From Streptomyces echinoruber (GTDB lineage: Bacteria > Actinomycetota > Actinomycetes > Streptomycetales > Streptomycetaceae): a stretch of DNA of 64,000 nt. The notes beneath the pieces were generated by a model that ran no database searches, was not told where the DNA came from, and saw only the letters and a program-made list of their open reading frames with translations. This document shows, piece by piece, positions 17,039 through 26,889 of the stretch. Location of the stretch: the NCBI RefSeq assembly GCF_014651135.1, contig NZ_BMWH01000001.1, positions 64,120 through 128,119 on the forward strand, given 5' to 3'. Each line of letters starts with the position of its first letter. The first letter of the stretch is position 1. The translations under genes were made by a program, and so were the position numbers.

Positions 17039-17344
17039 ATGGCCGTCGAACCGCTGTCGCAGCAGGAGATCGAGGACCGGCTGGCGGACCTGCCCGGCTG
17101 GTCGCTGGAGGAGGGCCGCCTCACCCGCACCTACCGGCTCGCCTCCCACTTCGCGGCGACGGCCATGGTGGTGCATGTCGCCCAGGTGCAGGAGGAGCTG
17201 AACCACCACTCCGACCTCACCCTCGGCTACCACACCGTCTCCCTCGCCGTGCACACGCACAGCGCGGGCGGCGCCGTCACCGCCAAGGACGTGGAGCTGG
17301 CCCGCCGGGTGGAGGACCTCGCCCCCGGCCACGGGGCGAGCTGA
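17039..17344 (+). CDS. 4a-hydroxytetrahydrobiopterin dehydratase (PCD/DCoH-like)
   Basis: The 101-residue protein matches the whole pterin-4a-carbinolamine dehydratase family. It has LPGWSLEEGRLTRTYRLASH followed by the active-site pattern NHHSDLTLGYHTVSLAVHTH and GGAVTAKDVELA, with the paired histidines, the second histidine of THSAGG and the final Lys-Asp. The enzyme dehydrates 4a-hydroxypterin after aromatic amino acid hydroxylation. No hydroxylase gene is adjacent. GAAGGAG lies upstream of the ATG at 17039. Confidence 0.9.
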   Translation: MAVEPLSQQEIEDRLADLPGWSLEEGRLTRTYRLASHFAATAMVVHVAQVQEELNHHSDLTLGYHTVSLAVHTHSAGGAVTAKDVELARRVEDLAPGHGAS

Positions 17345-17393
17345 GCGCCGCCCGCCGCACCCACGGCAAGGACCCGGGGGACAGGGGGGCCGC

Positions 17394-18143
17394 GTGCTGG
17401 ACTACAGCAAGGAAGCCGACCGCTACGACGACCTGCGTGGCGGCGAGCCCAGGGCCGCGGCCGCCGCCGAGGCCGTCCTCGGCCTGGTGCCGCCGCACGC
17501 CCGCCGCCTGCTCGACGCCGGCTGCGGCACCGGCATCGTCACCCGGCGCCTGGCCGCCGCCCGCGAGGGGCTGCGGGTGTACGGCGCCGACCTGACGTAC
17601 GCGATGGCCCGGCGCGCCGCCGCCCGGCTGCCGGGCGCCGTGGTCCTCGCCGACGCCCGCCGGCTGCCGTTCGCGGACGGCCGGTTCGACGCCGTCAGCA
17701 CGGTGTGGCTGCTGCACCTGGCCGAGCGCCCGCAGGACGCGCGTGCCGTCGTCGGCGAGTGCGCCCGGGTGCTGGCGCCCGGCGGGGTGTACGTCACCAC
17801 CGTCGACAAGGCCGCCGCCCACAACGTGGGCAGCGACATCGACGCGGTCCTCGCCTCCCGGCCGCGCAGGGCGGCCACGGACGAGGCGCGGGCCGTCCAG
17901 TCGTACGCCGCCGAGTTCGGCCTGGTCCCGGCCGGGCAGGCCCGCTTCCGCGGCCAGGGGCAGGGCCGCAGCCCCCGCCGGACCGTCGCCGACCTGCGGC
18001 GCGGCTGGTTCGTGACCCTCCCGCCCGGCGACCCGCTCTCCGAAGGCTTCGCCGAGCGCCTGCGGGCCCTGCCCGACCAGGACCGCCCGCGCCCCGACCC
18101 GGTGTTCACCCTGCGGGCGTTCCGCAAGCCGGCGGACGTGTGA
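17394..18143 (+). CDS. Class I SAM-dependent methyltransferase
   Basis: The 249-residue protein has the Rossmann-fold methyltransferase motifs: motif I LLDAGCGTGIVTRRLAA near residue 39, the acidic motif II end VYGADLT, VLADARRLPFADGRFDAVST and the motif IV/V region ECARVLAPGGVYVTTVDK. This is the UbiE/MenG-like Methyltransf_11 type. Substrate unknown. The start is GTG at 17394 (LDYSKEADRYDDLRGGE, a common beginning for this family), after a purine-rich GGGGGACAGGGGGG stretch. It is 49 bases after the pterin dehydratase and may be co-transcribed with it. It converges on the phosphotransferase gene. Confidence 0.88.
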   Translation: MLDYSKEADRYDDLRGGEPRAAAAAEAVLGLVPPHARRLLDAGCGTGIVTRRLAAAREGLRVYGADLTYAMARRAAARLPGAVVLADARRLPFADGRFDAVSTVWLLHLAERPQDARAVVGECARVLAPGGVYVTTVDKAAAHNVGSDIDAVLASRPRRAATDEARAVQSYAAEFGLVPAGQARFRGQGQGRSPRRTVADLRRGWFVTLPPGDPLSEGFAERLRALPDQDRPRPDPVFTLRAFRKPADV

Positions 18144-18163
18144 GGCCCACGGCCGGCCGCGGG

Positions 18164-18192
18164 CCGGTCACCGCCGGATTGGCCGTGACCGG
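18164..18192. terminator. Inverted repeat between convergent genes
   Basis: CCGGTCAC (18164-18171) pairs with GTGACCGG (18185-18192) across a 13-base loop, just after the methyltransferase stop and before the convergent phosphotransferase gene. It could terminate either transcript. Confidence 0.45.
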
Positions 18193-18321
18193 GGAGAACG
18201 GCGCGGGCGGCGGCAGAACTCCAGGAAGCCCGTCCGGTTCCTTTCCGGCTCGAGGTGACCGCAGAGCTTGTCCTCGCCCAGGTCATGGGCGGCGAACGGC
18301 CACGACCCCGAAGGTCCGCGA

Positions 18322-19173
18322 TCAGCCCCGGGCATCCGGGCCGTTGCGTTCGAGCGCCGCTCGGATCCGGCCGAGCCACTTTATGCCCAGCCGGCGCCCG
18401 TCGGGGAATTGGTCGTCCCGGTCCCAGCGCCACGCCGTGATCATCGCCAGTACGAGGATCCGGCACGCGCGCAGCAGGTCCTGATCGACACCCGGATAGT
18501 GCGCGCCGACCTCTTCGGGCGCATGGGCGAGGTCGAACTCGACGGGCCCCCGGCAGCACGTCTCGAAGTCGATGAACAGCGGCCCGTCCTTCGTGGCGAG
18601 CACGTTGCCCGGGTGCGGCTCGCCGTGCAGGAGCTGCTCGGCGCCGCTGCGCTCGCCGATCATGCGTCCCAGGCCGCGCAAGGTGTCGCCGAGCAGCTCC
18701 CGGTCCGCGTCGGCGAGCGCCGGAGTGCGGTCGCGGTCCGCCACGAGGTGCCGGGCCTGCCCGACGCGATCCGTGAACCGCGGTGCCGGGACGTCGAGCC
18801 CGCGCATGCCGGCGTGCAGCCGCTCGAGCGCGTCGGCGTAGTCGGCCGGCGGGACCTCTCGGGGTGTCACGGGTGCGTAGTAGGTCCACAGCGTGACCAC
18901 GAAGCCGTCGCGCTCATGGACGCCTGGCTCCGCTCGAGGTTCGAGAGCGGCCACGGGGCACCCGGATGCGGCGAGCCGCCGGGCGAGCTCGACCTCGAAC
19001 CGTGCGACCTGCCGCGCCACGGGCGCCACCCGGGCCAGGACGTCACAGGGCAGCAGACGCAGAGTGAGCTTGTTCGAGTCGTGAAGAACGATCGCGTCGT
19101 CGGCCGTCAGGCCGAGCGACGAGGCGGTCGACAGGGCCGCGGCCACCGCGCGCGGGAGCTCCGACGCCTGCAT
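18322..19173 (-). CDS. Aminoglycoside phosphotransferase-fold (APH) family protein
   Basis: The 283-residue protein has the choline/aminoglycoside kinase-like fold: a nucleotide-binding N-lobe (IVLHDSNKLTLRLLPCDVLARV, FEVELARRLAASGCPV), the Brenner motif LLHGEPHPGNVL and the metal motif FIDFETCCRGPVEFDLAHA. The usual catalytic aspartate in HGDxHxxN is glutamate here (HGEPHPGN), a variant found in a subset of actinobacterial homologues; activity is therefore uncertain. No antibiotic substrate can be inferred. The ATG at 19173 follows GAGGAG. Three copies of a 12-base repeat lie just upstream. Confidence 0.82.
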   Translation of the reverse strand: MQASELPRAVAAALSTASSLGLTADDAIVLHDSNKLTLRLLPCDVLARVAPVARQVARFEVELARRLAASGCPVAALEPRAEPGVHERDGFVVTLWTYYAPVTPREVPPADYADALERLHAGMRGLDVPAPRFTDRVGQARHLVADRDRTPALADADRELLGDTLRGLGRMIGERSGAEQLLHGEPHPGNVLATKDGPLFIDFETCCRGPVEFDLAHAPEEVGAHYPGVDQDLLRACRILVLAMITAWRWDRDDQFPDGRRLGIKWLGRIRAALERNGPDARG

Positions 19174-19238
19174 CGTCGCCCGGCTCCTCTCCGCTGAGCG
19201 CCGCCGCACCTCCCCGGGCGGCGCGACCCGCGCACTCT

Positions 19239-19274
19239 ACCGAGTTCTCGACCGAGTTCTCGACCGAGTTCTCG
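19239..19274. repeat. Three perfect tandem 12-bp repeats
   Basis: ACCGAGTTCTCG occurs three times in a row (19239, 19251, 19263), 65 bases upstream of the phosphotransferase-fold gene. It could carry regulator sites or be a slippage product. Confidence 0.9.
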
Positions 19275-19378
19275 GAAAGACCTCTGCGGCCTCTCGAAGA
19301 ACCTTCGGACATCCTCGAAAAGGCGGGCGGAAAGGCGAGGGCCGGGCGGCCCCCGTGCGGGAGGGGGCGCCCGGCCGT

Positions 19379-19403
19379 GGTCCCGCCACCCTGCGGCGGG
19401 ACC
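19379..19403. terminator. Hairpin after the GH48 gene
   Basis: GGTCCCGCC and GGCGGGACC form a perfect 9-bp stem with a 7-base loop, 26 bases beyond the GH48 stop on the minus strand. A second GC-rich hairpin lies directly beyond it (about 19346-19377). Confidence 0.6.
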
Positions 19404-19429
19404 GGTGACGCGGAGCGTTCAGCGGGGAC

Positions 19430-22345
19430 TTATTCGAGGAGCTCCGCGTACGAGCCCATGGCGGTGGCGATGTCCGCCTGGGCCCAGAACCGGTGGTAGG
19501 TGAAGCTGGGCGCGGCACCGCCCTTGAGGTAGGCCTCGATCTTCGACCAGGCCGGGTCGTTCTTGTAGAAGGAGCGGATCGAGCTGAACGTCGACGAGGA
19601 GTTGATCGCGTCGCCGTTGGGCATCTTGCCGCTCCAGCCGCTGGGCACGTACACCGCGTCGCCGAAGCGGCTGTAGTCGCTGCGGGTCTCCGGGACGGCG
19701 ATGCCCAGGCTGTCCTGGTAGTGGTCCCACATGCCGTCCAGCAGCGCCTTCGCCGTCGACTTCGCCTGCGCGTCACCGGACTTGGCGGCGTAGTACGTCA
19801 GTGTCTTGGCGTACGCGGCGGCCACGCCGACATCGTTGGTGTAGTCGGCGACCGTGACGTGCAGCCCGCTGTTGGAGCCGGGGGAGGAGGGGTTCCAGGT
19901 GTCGGGCTGCCCCGACCACTGGAGGGTGGAGGGGATCTGGTAGGTGCCGTCCGGGTTGATCGTGGTCTTGGACAGCGCCCACTTCACCCACTTGTCCAGG
20001 ATCGCCTTCGCCGTGGCGTTCCCGGTCTGCTGGTAGTACTCGGCCACCCGCTCCATCGACCACGCCTGGAAGCCGAACCACTGGTTGGACGGCGGGTCGT
20101 GGTAGACGGGCTGCCAGTCGTAGTACATGCCGTAGAAGGTCGGCGTGCCGGACGGCGGGGTGGCGTAGCGGCCCTGCCAGCTGTTGGTCGCGCCGCCCGC
20201 GATGCCGCCCTCGGACGACTGCAGCCACTGGTAGAACTCCAGCTGCCGCTGCAGCGACTTCGCCCAGTCGGAGGCGCCCGTGGCCGACTTGGGCTTCAGG
20301 GCGGCGTAGGAGCTGAGCGCGTACGCGGCCAGCGGGTTCTGGTAGCCGCCGTGGACGTGGCTGGAGCCGATGCGCCAGGCCCAGCCCGCGGAGGTGTCCA
20401 GGGCGCCGCCCCAGGCGTAGTACCAGGACAGCAGGTAGTGCGAGGCGTCCTTGCCGGTGCCGGCCGGGCAGGAGGACGGGCTCGTGCAGTTGCCGATCTT
20501 CTTGAAGTACTTGTCGTACATGGCGTAGCGCAGGTAGTCGCCCATCTTCGCCGCCTTGGCGACGGTGGCGGAGACGGCGCTGCCCTTGCCCTGCTGCTTG
20601 GCCCACACGTCCGCCCAGTAGGCGGCCTGCACCGCACGCGCGTCGGCGTCCGGGGCGTCGGTGAACTTCCACTGCTTGGCGTACGACGAGTCGCCGGTGA
20701 AGAGGTCCAGGTAGCCGTTGGTGCCGCCGTACTTGAAGGCGTCGCAGGTCGGCTGCGGGACGGTCTCCCACACCGACTCCTGCGGGCCGCGCTGGAAGGT
20801 GTTGATGTACGACGGGCCGGTGGCCGTCGGACCGGCCTCGCATTTGCCGGGCTCGTTGCCGTAGCCGTAGACGTTGTCGACGTCCTGGATCCAGTGCATG
20901 CCGTAGACGTCGTCCGTGCCGTACGCGCTCTTCAGCTCGCCCGCGATCGGGTCGGAGCCGACCGGGACGCCGGTGTCGAGCTTGGCCGGGTACTCGTTCG
21001 GGGTGTCCAGCTCGGGCGCGTAGGTGGCCGGTTTGGAGGCGTTGTAGAAGGAGTTGGTGGGCTGGTCGGCGTGGGTGGGGATCATGTACTTCTCCATCAG
21101 GTCCCACGCGCCGTTGAACTTCGACCAGTCACCGGTGACCTTGCCGTACATCGCCTGCAGCCACAGCAGGTAGCTGTAGGCTTCCGACGTCGTCTCGTGG
21201 CCGTGGTCCGGTGCCTCGACGATCAGCGTCTCCACCGAGTGGTACGGGATGCCCTCGGGTGAGAAGTAGCCGTTCGCCGGGTTGGTGATCTTCCCGTAGA
21301 GGTCCAGGAAGCGGGCGTCGTACGCCTTGGAGGCGGCCAGTTCCGTCACCGTGACCGACGCCTTGGCGTGGCCGGGCGCCGTCGACTCGAAGGTGGCCGC
21401 GCCGGTGCCGGAGGAGTCGGCCGTGACGGTCACCTTCTGCGCGGTGTTCCAGTTCGACGGGGTGAACGTCAAGGTGGCGCCGCCGGTCACCGACAGGCCC
21501 GAGTTGCCGCTCGCCCGGGTGGTCGTCACCGTCACGTTGGAGGACGGCTGGGTGGACAGCTTCACCTCGTACGTGCCGGACTTGCCCTGCTGGACGCCCA
21601 GTTGGGTCGGCGAGGCCACGACGGCCGGTCCCGAGGCGACGGTGATGCCGACCGGCGTGGACTCCGCCGAGGCGCCCAGGCTGTCGTACGCCTTCGCCAG
21701 CAGGGAGTGGCTGCCCGCGGCCAGGTCGGAGACGGACAGCGTGTACGGCGCGCTGGTGTCGGTGCCCAGCAGCTTGGTGTCGTCGTAGAACTCCACCTTG
21801 GTGATGCTCGCGTCGTCCGCGGCCGCGGCCGTGGCCGCCAGCGGCACCGCGTCGCCCTGCGTGTAGGTGGCGCCCGCGGTGGGGCTGGTCAGCACGGTGA
21901 CCGGCGGCTGGTGCGCGCCGGCGCAGGTGGTGCCGTTGACCGCGAAACTGGTGGGCGCGGTGTTGGTGCCGCTGTAGGTGAACTGCGCCCCGGTGGAGAC
22001 GGCCGCTCCGGCGGCGATCGTCGCGTTGTACGAGGCGTTCTTCACCGTGACCGTCTGTCCGGACTGCGACCAGGTGCCGTTCCAGCCGTTGGTCAGCTTC
22101 TGGTTGCCGCTGTAACTGTACGTCAGCGTCCAGCCGTTGATCGCGTCCGTGCCGCGGTTGGTGAGCGTCAGGTCCGCGGTGAAACCGGAGCCCCAGTCGT
22201 TGGTCTTGTAGTCGACGCTGCACTGCAGCGCGGCCGCGTGCGCGGCCGTCGTGCCCGTCGACACCATCGCCAGGGGCAGGGCCAGGGCCGCCACCGCGGC
22301 GGCCCACAGCCGCCGTGCCGGACGGCGTCTGCCAGGGGGGTGCAT
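19430..22345 (-). CDS. GH48 reducing-end cellobiohydrolase with N-terminal CBM2 and Ig-like domain
   Basis: The 971-residue secreted enzyme has a twin-basic signal peptide ([20 protein letters not shown], cleavage near AHA-A), then a CBM2 (about 38-140, [20 protein letters not shown], with surface tryptophans) and Ig-like modules. The first Ig-like module starts [17 protein letters not shown]; the second includes [18 protein letters not shown]. The GH48 catalytic domain runs from about residue 345 to the C-terminus. Family marks are [20 protein letters not shown] followed by [11 protein letters not shown] with the proton-donor glutamate region, and [15 protein letters not shown]48 enzymes release cellobiose processively from reducing ends and are central to crystalline cellulose breakdown. 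AAGGAGGAAC precedes the ATG. A perfect CebR operator lies 61 bases upstream of the start. Confidence 0.95.
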   Translation of the reverse strand: MHPPGRRRPARRLWAAAVAALALPLAMVSTGTTAAHAAALQCSVDYKTNDWGSGFTADLTLTNRGTDAINGWTLTYSYSGNQKLTNGWNGTWSQSGQTVTVKNASYNATIAAGAAVSTGAQFTYSGTNTAPTSFAVNGTTCAGAHQPPVTVLTSPTAGATYTQGDAVPLAATAAAADDASITKVEFYDDTKLLGTDTSAPYTLSVSDLAAGSHSLLAKAYDSLGASAESTPVGITVASGPAVVASPTQLGVQQGKSGTYEVKLSTQPSSNVTVTTTRASGNSGLSVTGGATLTFTPSNWNTAQKVTVTADSSGTGAATFESTAPGHAKASVTVTELAASKAYDARFLDLYGKITNPANGYFSPEGIPYHSVETLIVEAPDHGHETTSEAYSYLLWLQAMYGKVTGDWSKFNGAWDLMEKYMIPTHADQPTNSFYNASKPATYAPELDTPNEYPAKLDTGVPVGSDPIAGELKSAYGTDDVYGMHWIQDVDNVYGYGNEPGKCEAGPTATGPSYINTFQRGPQESVWETVPQPTCDAFKYGGTNGYLDLFTGDSSYAKQWKFTDAPDADARAVQAAYWADVWAKQQGKGSAVSATVAKAAKMGDYLRYAMYDKYFKKIGNCTSPSSCPAGTGKDASHYLLSWYYAWGGALDTSAGWAWRIGSSHVHGGYQNPLAAYALSSYAALKPKSATGASDWAKSLQRQLEFYQWLQSSEGGIAGGATNSWQGRYATPPSGTPTFYGMYYDWQPVYHDPPSNQWFGFQAWSMERVAEYYQQTGNATAKAILDKWVKWALSKTTINPDGTYQIPSTLQWSGQPDTWNPSSPGSNSGLHVTVADYTNDVGVAAAYAKTLTYYAAKSGDAQAKSTAKALLDGMWDHYQDSLGIAVPETRSDYSRFGDAVYVPSGWSGKMPNGDAINSSSTFSSIRSFYKNDPAWSKIEAYLKGGAAPSFTYHRFWAQADIATAMGSYAELLE

Positions 22346-22406
22346 GAGCTGGTTCCTCCTTGCGGCTCGGGAGAGGTGGGGGGAGGAGCGACAAGCCTTG
22401 AACCAG

Positions 22407-22420
22407 TGGGAGCGCTCCCA
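22407..22420. promoter_or_regulatory. CebR operator (perfect palindrome)
   Basis: TGGGAGCGCTCCCA is the 14-bp CebR box known from Streptomyces cellulose/cello-oligosaccharide genes. CebR is a LacI-family repressor released by cellobiose or cellotriose. Its position upstream of GH48 and within the divergent region implies induction by cello-oligosaccharides. Confidence 0.92.
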
Positions 22421-22570
22421 TAGTGGGGACGGGGGTGAGGGTGGTCAAGGTGCTTGAAGGGTCGAAACGATTCGATGCGTCAGATGCCGCACACAGGGCG
22501 GAAATCTCGCCGAAACTCTGTGGCCCCTCTGGTCAACGCCGAGGCGCGGCGCTACCTTCACTCGCACCAG

Positions 22571-22584
22571 TGGGAGCGATTCCA
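22571..22584. promoter_or_regulatory. Degenerate CebR operator upstream of the GH5 gene
   Basis: TGGGAGCGATTCCA matches the CebR box at 12 of 14 positions and lies 48 bases before the GH5 start codon. It probably gives weaker or cooperative binding compared with the perfect site at 22407. Confidence 0.8.
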
Positions 22585-22632
22585 TCAGTCGGCGCGCCGC
22601 ACCCGGCGTGCCCGAGCTGCAAGGAGTCGCTC

Positions 22633-24129
22633 ATGCGACACCCCCCGCGTTCAGTCCTTTCAGCCGTCGCCGGCGCGGTCGCCCTCCTGGGCGCCGTGAC
22701 GGTCCCGGCGGCCACGGCCTCCGGCGCCGCCCCCGCGTGCTCGGTGGAGTACTCCGTCACCAGCCAGTGGGACAACGGCTTCCAGGGCGCCGTGCGGATC
22801 ACCAACAACGCGGCCGCGGTGAGCAGTTGGAAACTCACTTTCGACTTCTCCGGCGGCCAGAAGGTCAGCCGGGGCTGGAACGCCGAATGGTCCCAGTCCG
22901 GTACGACCGTGACCGCCGCCAATGAGAGCTACAACGGCACACTGGCGAGCGGTGCGAGCGTCAGCGCCGGCTTCCTCGCCACCTGGTCCGGCGGCAACCC
23001 GGCGCCGGGCACGTTCAAGCTCAACGGCACCACCTGCAACGTCGACACCGAGCCCACGCCGACCGATCCCACCCCGAGCGATCCCACGCCGACCGACCCC
23101 CCGCCGGCCGGCGGCACGGCACCCGCCCTGCACGTCTCGGGCAACAAGCTCGTGGACGCCGACGGCAGGCAGCGCCGGCTGCTCGGCGTCAACCGCTCCG
23201 GCGGCGAGTTCATGTGCGTCCAGGGCCACGGCATCTGGGACGGCCCGGTGGACGACGCGGCGATCCGGGCGATCGCCGACTGGAAGGCCGACGCGGTGCG
23301 CATCCCCCTCAACGAGGAGTGCTGGCTGGGCCTGTCCCACGTCAAACCGGAGTACGCGGGCGCCCATTACATCGCCGCCGTCAAGGACCTGGTGGAGCGG
23401 GTCGAGGCGCACGGCATGACCCCGATCGTCGAACTGCACTGGACCCACGGCCAGTACACCGGCAACTCGGCGGGCTGCTCCGACGTGCACGCCACCTGCC
23501 AGAAACCGATGCCGGACGCCCAGTACACGCCGTCGTTCTGGTCGTCGGTGGCGAGCACCTTCAAGGACGACCAGGCGGTGGTCTTCGACCTGTTCAACGA
23601 GCCCTACCCGGACCGCGCCACCTCCACCACCGCCCAGGCCTGGCAGTGCTGGCGGGACGGCGGCACCTGCCCCGGCATCGGCTACGAGGTCGCCGGCATG
23701 CAGGACCTGGTCGACGCGGTGCGCGCCACCGGCGCCAAGAACGTGATCATGCTGGGCGGACTGGCGTACTCCAACGACCTCGGCCAGTGGCTGACGTACC
23801 GGCCGGCCGACCCGGCGGGCAATCTCGCCGCCGCCTACCACGTCTACAACTTCAACACCTGCTCCAGTGAGAGCTGCTGGAACTCCACGCTCGCCCCGGT
23901 GGCCGCCCAAGTGCCGCTGGTGGCCGGGGAGATCGGCGAGAACACCTGCTCCCACGGCTTCGTCGACCGGGTCATGAAGTGGTTCGACGACCGCGATCTG
24001 TCCTACCTCGGCTGGACCTGGAACACCTGGGACTGCTCCTCGGGCCCGTCCCTGATCTCCAGCTACGACGGGACACCGACCGCCTACGGCACCGGGCTGC
24101 GCGACCACCTGCGCGCCCTGGCCGGATGA
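22633..24129 (+). CDS. Secreted GH5 endoglucanase with N-terminal CBM2
   Basis: The 498-residue enzyme has a signal peptide (MRHPPRSVLSAVAGAVALLG, cleavage near ASG-A), a CBM2 at about 35-137 (CSVEYSVTSQWDNGFQGAV), a Thr/Pro/Asp linker, and a GH5 domain from about residue 168. The acid/base glutamate is Glu323 in FDLFNEPYPD and the nucleophile is Glu433 in LVAGEIGENTC; WTHGQYTGNSAGC and YLGWTWNTWDC complete the family pattern. It should cut internal beta-1,4 bonds in cellulose, making ends for GH48 and GH6. AAGGAG at 22621 fixes the ATG at 22633. GH6 follows 109 bases later on the same strand. Confidence 0.95.
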   Translation: MRHPPRSVLSAVAGAVALLGAVTVPAATASGAAPACSVEYSVTSQWDNGFQGAVRITNNAAAVSSWKLTFDFSGGQKVSRGWNAEWSQSGTTVTAANESYNGTLASGASVSAGFLATWSGGNPAPGTFKLNGTTCNVDTEPTPTDPTPSDPTPTDPPPAGGTAPALHVSGNKLVDADGRQRRLLGVNRSGGEFMCVQGHGIWDGPVDDAAIRAIADWKADAVRIPLNEECWLGLSHVKPEYAGAHYIAAVKDLVERVEAHGMTPIVELHWTHGQYTGNSAGCSDVHATCQKPMPDAQYTPSFWSSVASTFKDDQAVVFDLFNEPYPDRATSTTAQAWQCWRDGGTCPGIGYEVAGMQDLVDAVRATGAKNVIMLGGLAYSNDLGQWLTYRPADPAGNLAAAYHVYNFNTCSSESCWNSTLAPVAAQVPLVAGEIGENTCSHGFVDRVMKWFDDRDLSYLGWTWNTWDCSSGPSLISSYDGTPTAYGTGLRDHLRALAG

Positions 24130-24238
24130 CCGGTCACACCATCCGCACCACCCGCACTACCTGTGCGACCTGCACCACTCGCGCGACCTGCACCACTCGC
24201 ACCCACACCCATCGCACACGACAAGGAAACCCGCACTC

Positions 24239-25963
24239 ATGAGTCGTACCAGACTTGCGATGCTCGCCGCCCTGACCCTGGTTGCCGGTGCCTCGGGCAC
24301 GGCACTGGCGGCCGTGCCGCACGGGAGCGGCGGCCTGGCCGCCGCCCCCTGCACCGTCGACTACAAGGTGCTCAACCAGTGGGACTCCGGCTTCACCGCC
24401 TCGGTCACCGTGACCAACAACGGCTCCGCAAAGTCGAGTTGGTCGCTGAAGTGGGCGTATGCCGGCAACCAGAAGGTCACCAGCGGCTGGAGCGCGAAGA
24501 TCACCCAGAGCGGGCAGAACGTCACCGCGTCCAACGAGAGCTACAACGGCACGCTGGCGACCGGCTCCTCGGTCAGCTTCGGCTTCAACGGCACCTACAG
24601 CGGAACCAACGCCGTTCCGTCCACCTTCACCCTCGACGGCGTCACCTGCAACGCCGACGGCGGCACGCCCACCGACCCGGGCACGCCGACCGACCCCGGC
24701 ACCCCGTCCGGCAAGGTCGACAACCCCTTCGTGGGCGCCAAGGGCTACGTGAACCCCGAGTGGTCGGCGCACGCCGCCGCCGAACCGGGCGGCAGCCGCG
24801 TCGCCAACCAGTCCACCGCCGTCTGGCTCGATCGCATCGCCGCCATCCAGGGCGTCAACGGCGGCATGGGCCTGCGGGACCACCTCGACGAGGCGCTGAA
24901 GCAGAAGGGCTCCGGTGAGCTCGTCATCCAGCTGGTCATCTACGACCTGCCCGGACGTGACTGCTCGGCCCTCGCCTCCAACGGCGAGCTCGGCCCGACC
25001 GAGATCGACAAGTACAAGACCCAGTACATCGACCCGATCGCGTCGATCCTGTCGGACCCGAAGTACGCGGGCCTGCGGATCGCCACCGTCATCGAGCCGG
25101 ACTCGCTGCCCAACCTGGTCACCAACGCCGGCGGCACCGCGGGCAGCACCGACGCCTGCGCGACCATGAAGGCCAACGGCAACTACGAGAAGGGCGTCAG
25201 CTACGCCCTCGACAAGCTGGGCGCCATCCCGAACGTCTACAACTACATCGACGCCGGCCACCACGCCTGGCTGGGCTGGGACAGCAACCTCGACCCGTCC
25301 GTCCAGGAGTTCTACAAGACCGCGACCAGCAACGGCGCGAGCGTGAACGACGTCACCGGCTTCATCGTCAACACCGCCAACTACAGCGCCACCAAGGAGC
25401 CGAACTTCAAGATCACCGACACGGTCAACGGACAGACCGTCCGCCAGTCCAAGTGGGTGGACTGGAACCAGTACGTGGACGAGCAGTCCTACGCCCAGGC
25501 GCTGCGCAACAAGCTCGTCGCGGCCGGTTTCAACTCCACCATCGGCATGCTGATCGACACCTCCCGCAACGGCTGGGGCGGCTCCGCCCGGCCCACCGGC
25601 CCCGGCCCGCAGACCTCGGTCGACGACTACGTCAACGGCGGCCGCATCGACCGGCGCATCCACGCCGGCAACTGGTGCAACCAGAGCGGCGCCGGTCTCG
25701 GTGAACGGCCCACCGCGGCTCCGGCCGCCGGGATCGACGCCTACGTGTGGGTGAAGCCCCCGGGGGAGTCGGACGGTGCCAGCTCCGCCATCGACAACGA
25801 CGAGGGCAAGGGCTTCGACCGGATGTGCGACCCGACGTACGGGGGCAACGCGCGCAACGGCAACAACCCCACCGGGGCGCTGCCCAACGCGCCGCTGGCC
25901 GGGCACTGGTTCTCCGCCCAGTTCCGGCAGCTGATGCAGAACGCCTACCCGCCGCTGTCCTGA
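24239..25963 (+). CDS. Secreted GH6 cellobiohydrolase with N-terminal CBM2
   Basis: The 574-residue enzyme has a signal peptide (MSRTRLAMLAALTLVAGASG), CBM2 (about 37-140, CTVDYKVLNQWDSGFTASVT), a short TDPGTP linker and a GH6 domain. Both GH6 signatures are present: VIYDLPGRDC with the catalytic-acid aspartate near residue 241, and TVIEPDSL. Length and loops (long insertions after NTANYSATKEPN) favour an exo-acting cellobiohydrolase rather than the shorter endoglucanase type. It would release cellobiose from non-reducing ends, complementing GH48. AAGGAA lies 11 bases before the ATG. No separate CebR box is visible, so transcription probably continues from the GH5 promoter. Confidence 0.94.
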   Translation: MSRTRLAMLAALTLVAGASGTALAAVPHGSGGLAAAPCTVDYKVLNQWDSGFTASVTVTNNGSAKSSWSLKWAYAGNQKVTSGWSAKITQSGQNVTASNESYNGTLATGSSVSFGFNGTYSGTNAVPSTFTLDGVTCNADGGTPTDPGTPTDPGTPSGKVDNPFVGAKGYVNPEWSAHAAAEPGGSRVANQSTAVWLDRIAAIQGVNGGMGLRDHLDEALKQKGSGELVIQLVIYDLPGRDCSALASNGELGPTEIDKYKTQYIDPIASILSDPKYAGLRIATVIEPDSLPNLVTNAGGTAGSTDACATMKANGNYEKGVSYALDKLGAIPNVYNYIDAGHHAWLGWDSNLDPSVQEFYKTATSNGASVNDVTGFIVNTANYSATKEPNFKITDTVNGQTVRQSKWVDWNQYVDEQSYAQALRNKLVAAGFNSTIGMLIDTSRNGWGGSARPTGPGPQTSVDDYVNGGRIDRRIHAGNWCNQSGAGLGERPTAAPAAGIDAYVWVKPPGESDGASSAIDNDEGKGFDRMCDPTYGGNARNGNNPTGALPNAPLAGHWFSAQFRQLMQNAYPPLS

Positions 25964-25990
25964 CGTGGTGAGGACCGCCGGGGCCGGGAC

Positions 25991-26754
25991 CTACGCGTCC
26001 AGGCCCCGGCGGATCGCCTCCTCCACCGGTGAGCGGCCGCCGTCGGCCCGCTCCGGCCGCAGCGGCACCGCCGGATGCAGCGGCGGCTGCGCGATGAAAC
26101 GGGGCCGAGTGCCGTGGTGCGGCTGCACCGCGTGCACCAGGAACGGGTGGCACAGGTAGACGTCGCCCGGGCGGCCGGTGGCGTACGCGAGCGGGCGGTG
26201 GGCGGAGGCCGCGTCGACCTGCGGGCCGAGCTGGAGGAAGGACGCGCCCGCCTCGCCGTACGGCGCCGGCACGGGCGGTACGTCCAGGTGGGAGCCGACG
26301 CGGATGCGGGTCGGGGCGTCGGCCTCGGTGACCTCGCTGAACAGGAACAGCATCAGCAGGGCGCGGCCTCGGGAGCGCAGGTTGGTGTGGTAGTGCGCGG
26401 CCCCCTCGGGCAGGTAACCGCCCTCGATGTGCCAGCCGGTGTCGCCGGGCTCCTCCGGATGCGGGAAGCGCAGCGGGAACGTGCCGAGCGAGTACCGCGG
26501 CTCCCAGCGGCCCTCGCCGACGAGCAGGTCGAACGCCCGGTGCAGACCGGGGAGTTGGCGGCCGCCGCGAACGGGCCCTGCGCCATGCCGCCCACCCGGA
26601 CCACGGGCTCTCGCCAGGTGCCGGGGTCGTCCGGGTCGTACCCCGTCTCCCGCCACAGCAGCCGCGCGCAGTCCGCGGCGACCCGCGGCGGGAAGGCGCC
26701 CTCGATCCTCACGAAGCCGTCGGTGAGGAACCTCTCCACCCGTTCGTCGTCCAC
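25991..26754 (-). pseudogene. Phytanoyl-CoA dioxygenase (PhyH) family gene with a frameshift
   Basis: Two overlapping minus-strand frames together make one PhyH-like protein. The N-terminal part (VDDERVERFLTDGFVRIEGA, then YDPDDPGTWREPVVRVGGMA) breaks after AAAANSP near position 26555; the rest (LHRAFDLLVGEGRWEPR, YHTNLRSRGRALLMLFLF, GDVYLCHPFLVHAVQPHHG) continues in another frame to a normal stop. The second part holds the distal iron-ligand histidine region (HPFLVHA) and a 2-oxoglutarate-binding arginine candidate. One missing base, or two extra, would restore the frame. The enzyme would be an Fe(II)/2-oxoglutarate oxygenase, perhaps tailoring. The start (GTG 26754) is uncertain. It could be a true pseudogene or a sequencing error. 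Confidence 0.75.
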
Positions 26755-26889
26755 CCGGTCATGGTGGGGGACGCACCCGGGCGCCGCATCCGGTTTTCGC
26801 GTGGTGTTTTTGCCGTTCCGGCAACAGTGGTGGCCCACCCCGGCGCGTCGGCGCAGGCTGTCGGCATCGCAAGGGAGAGGCTGAGCACC

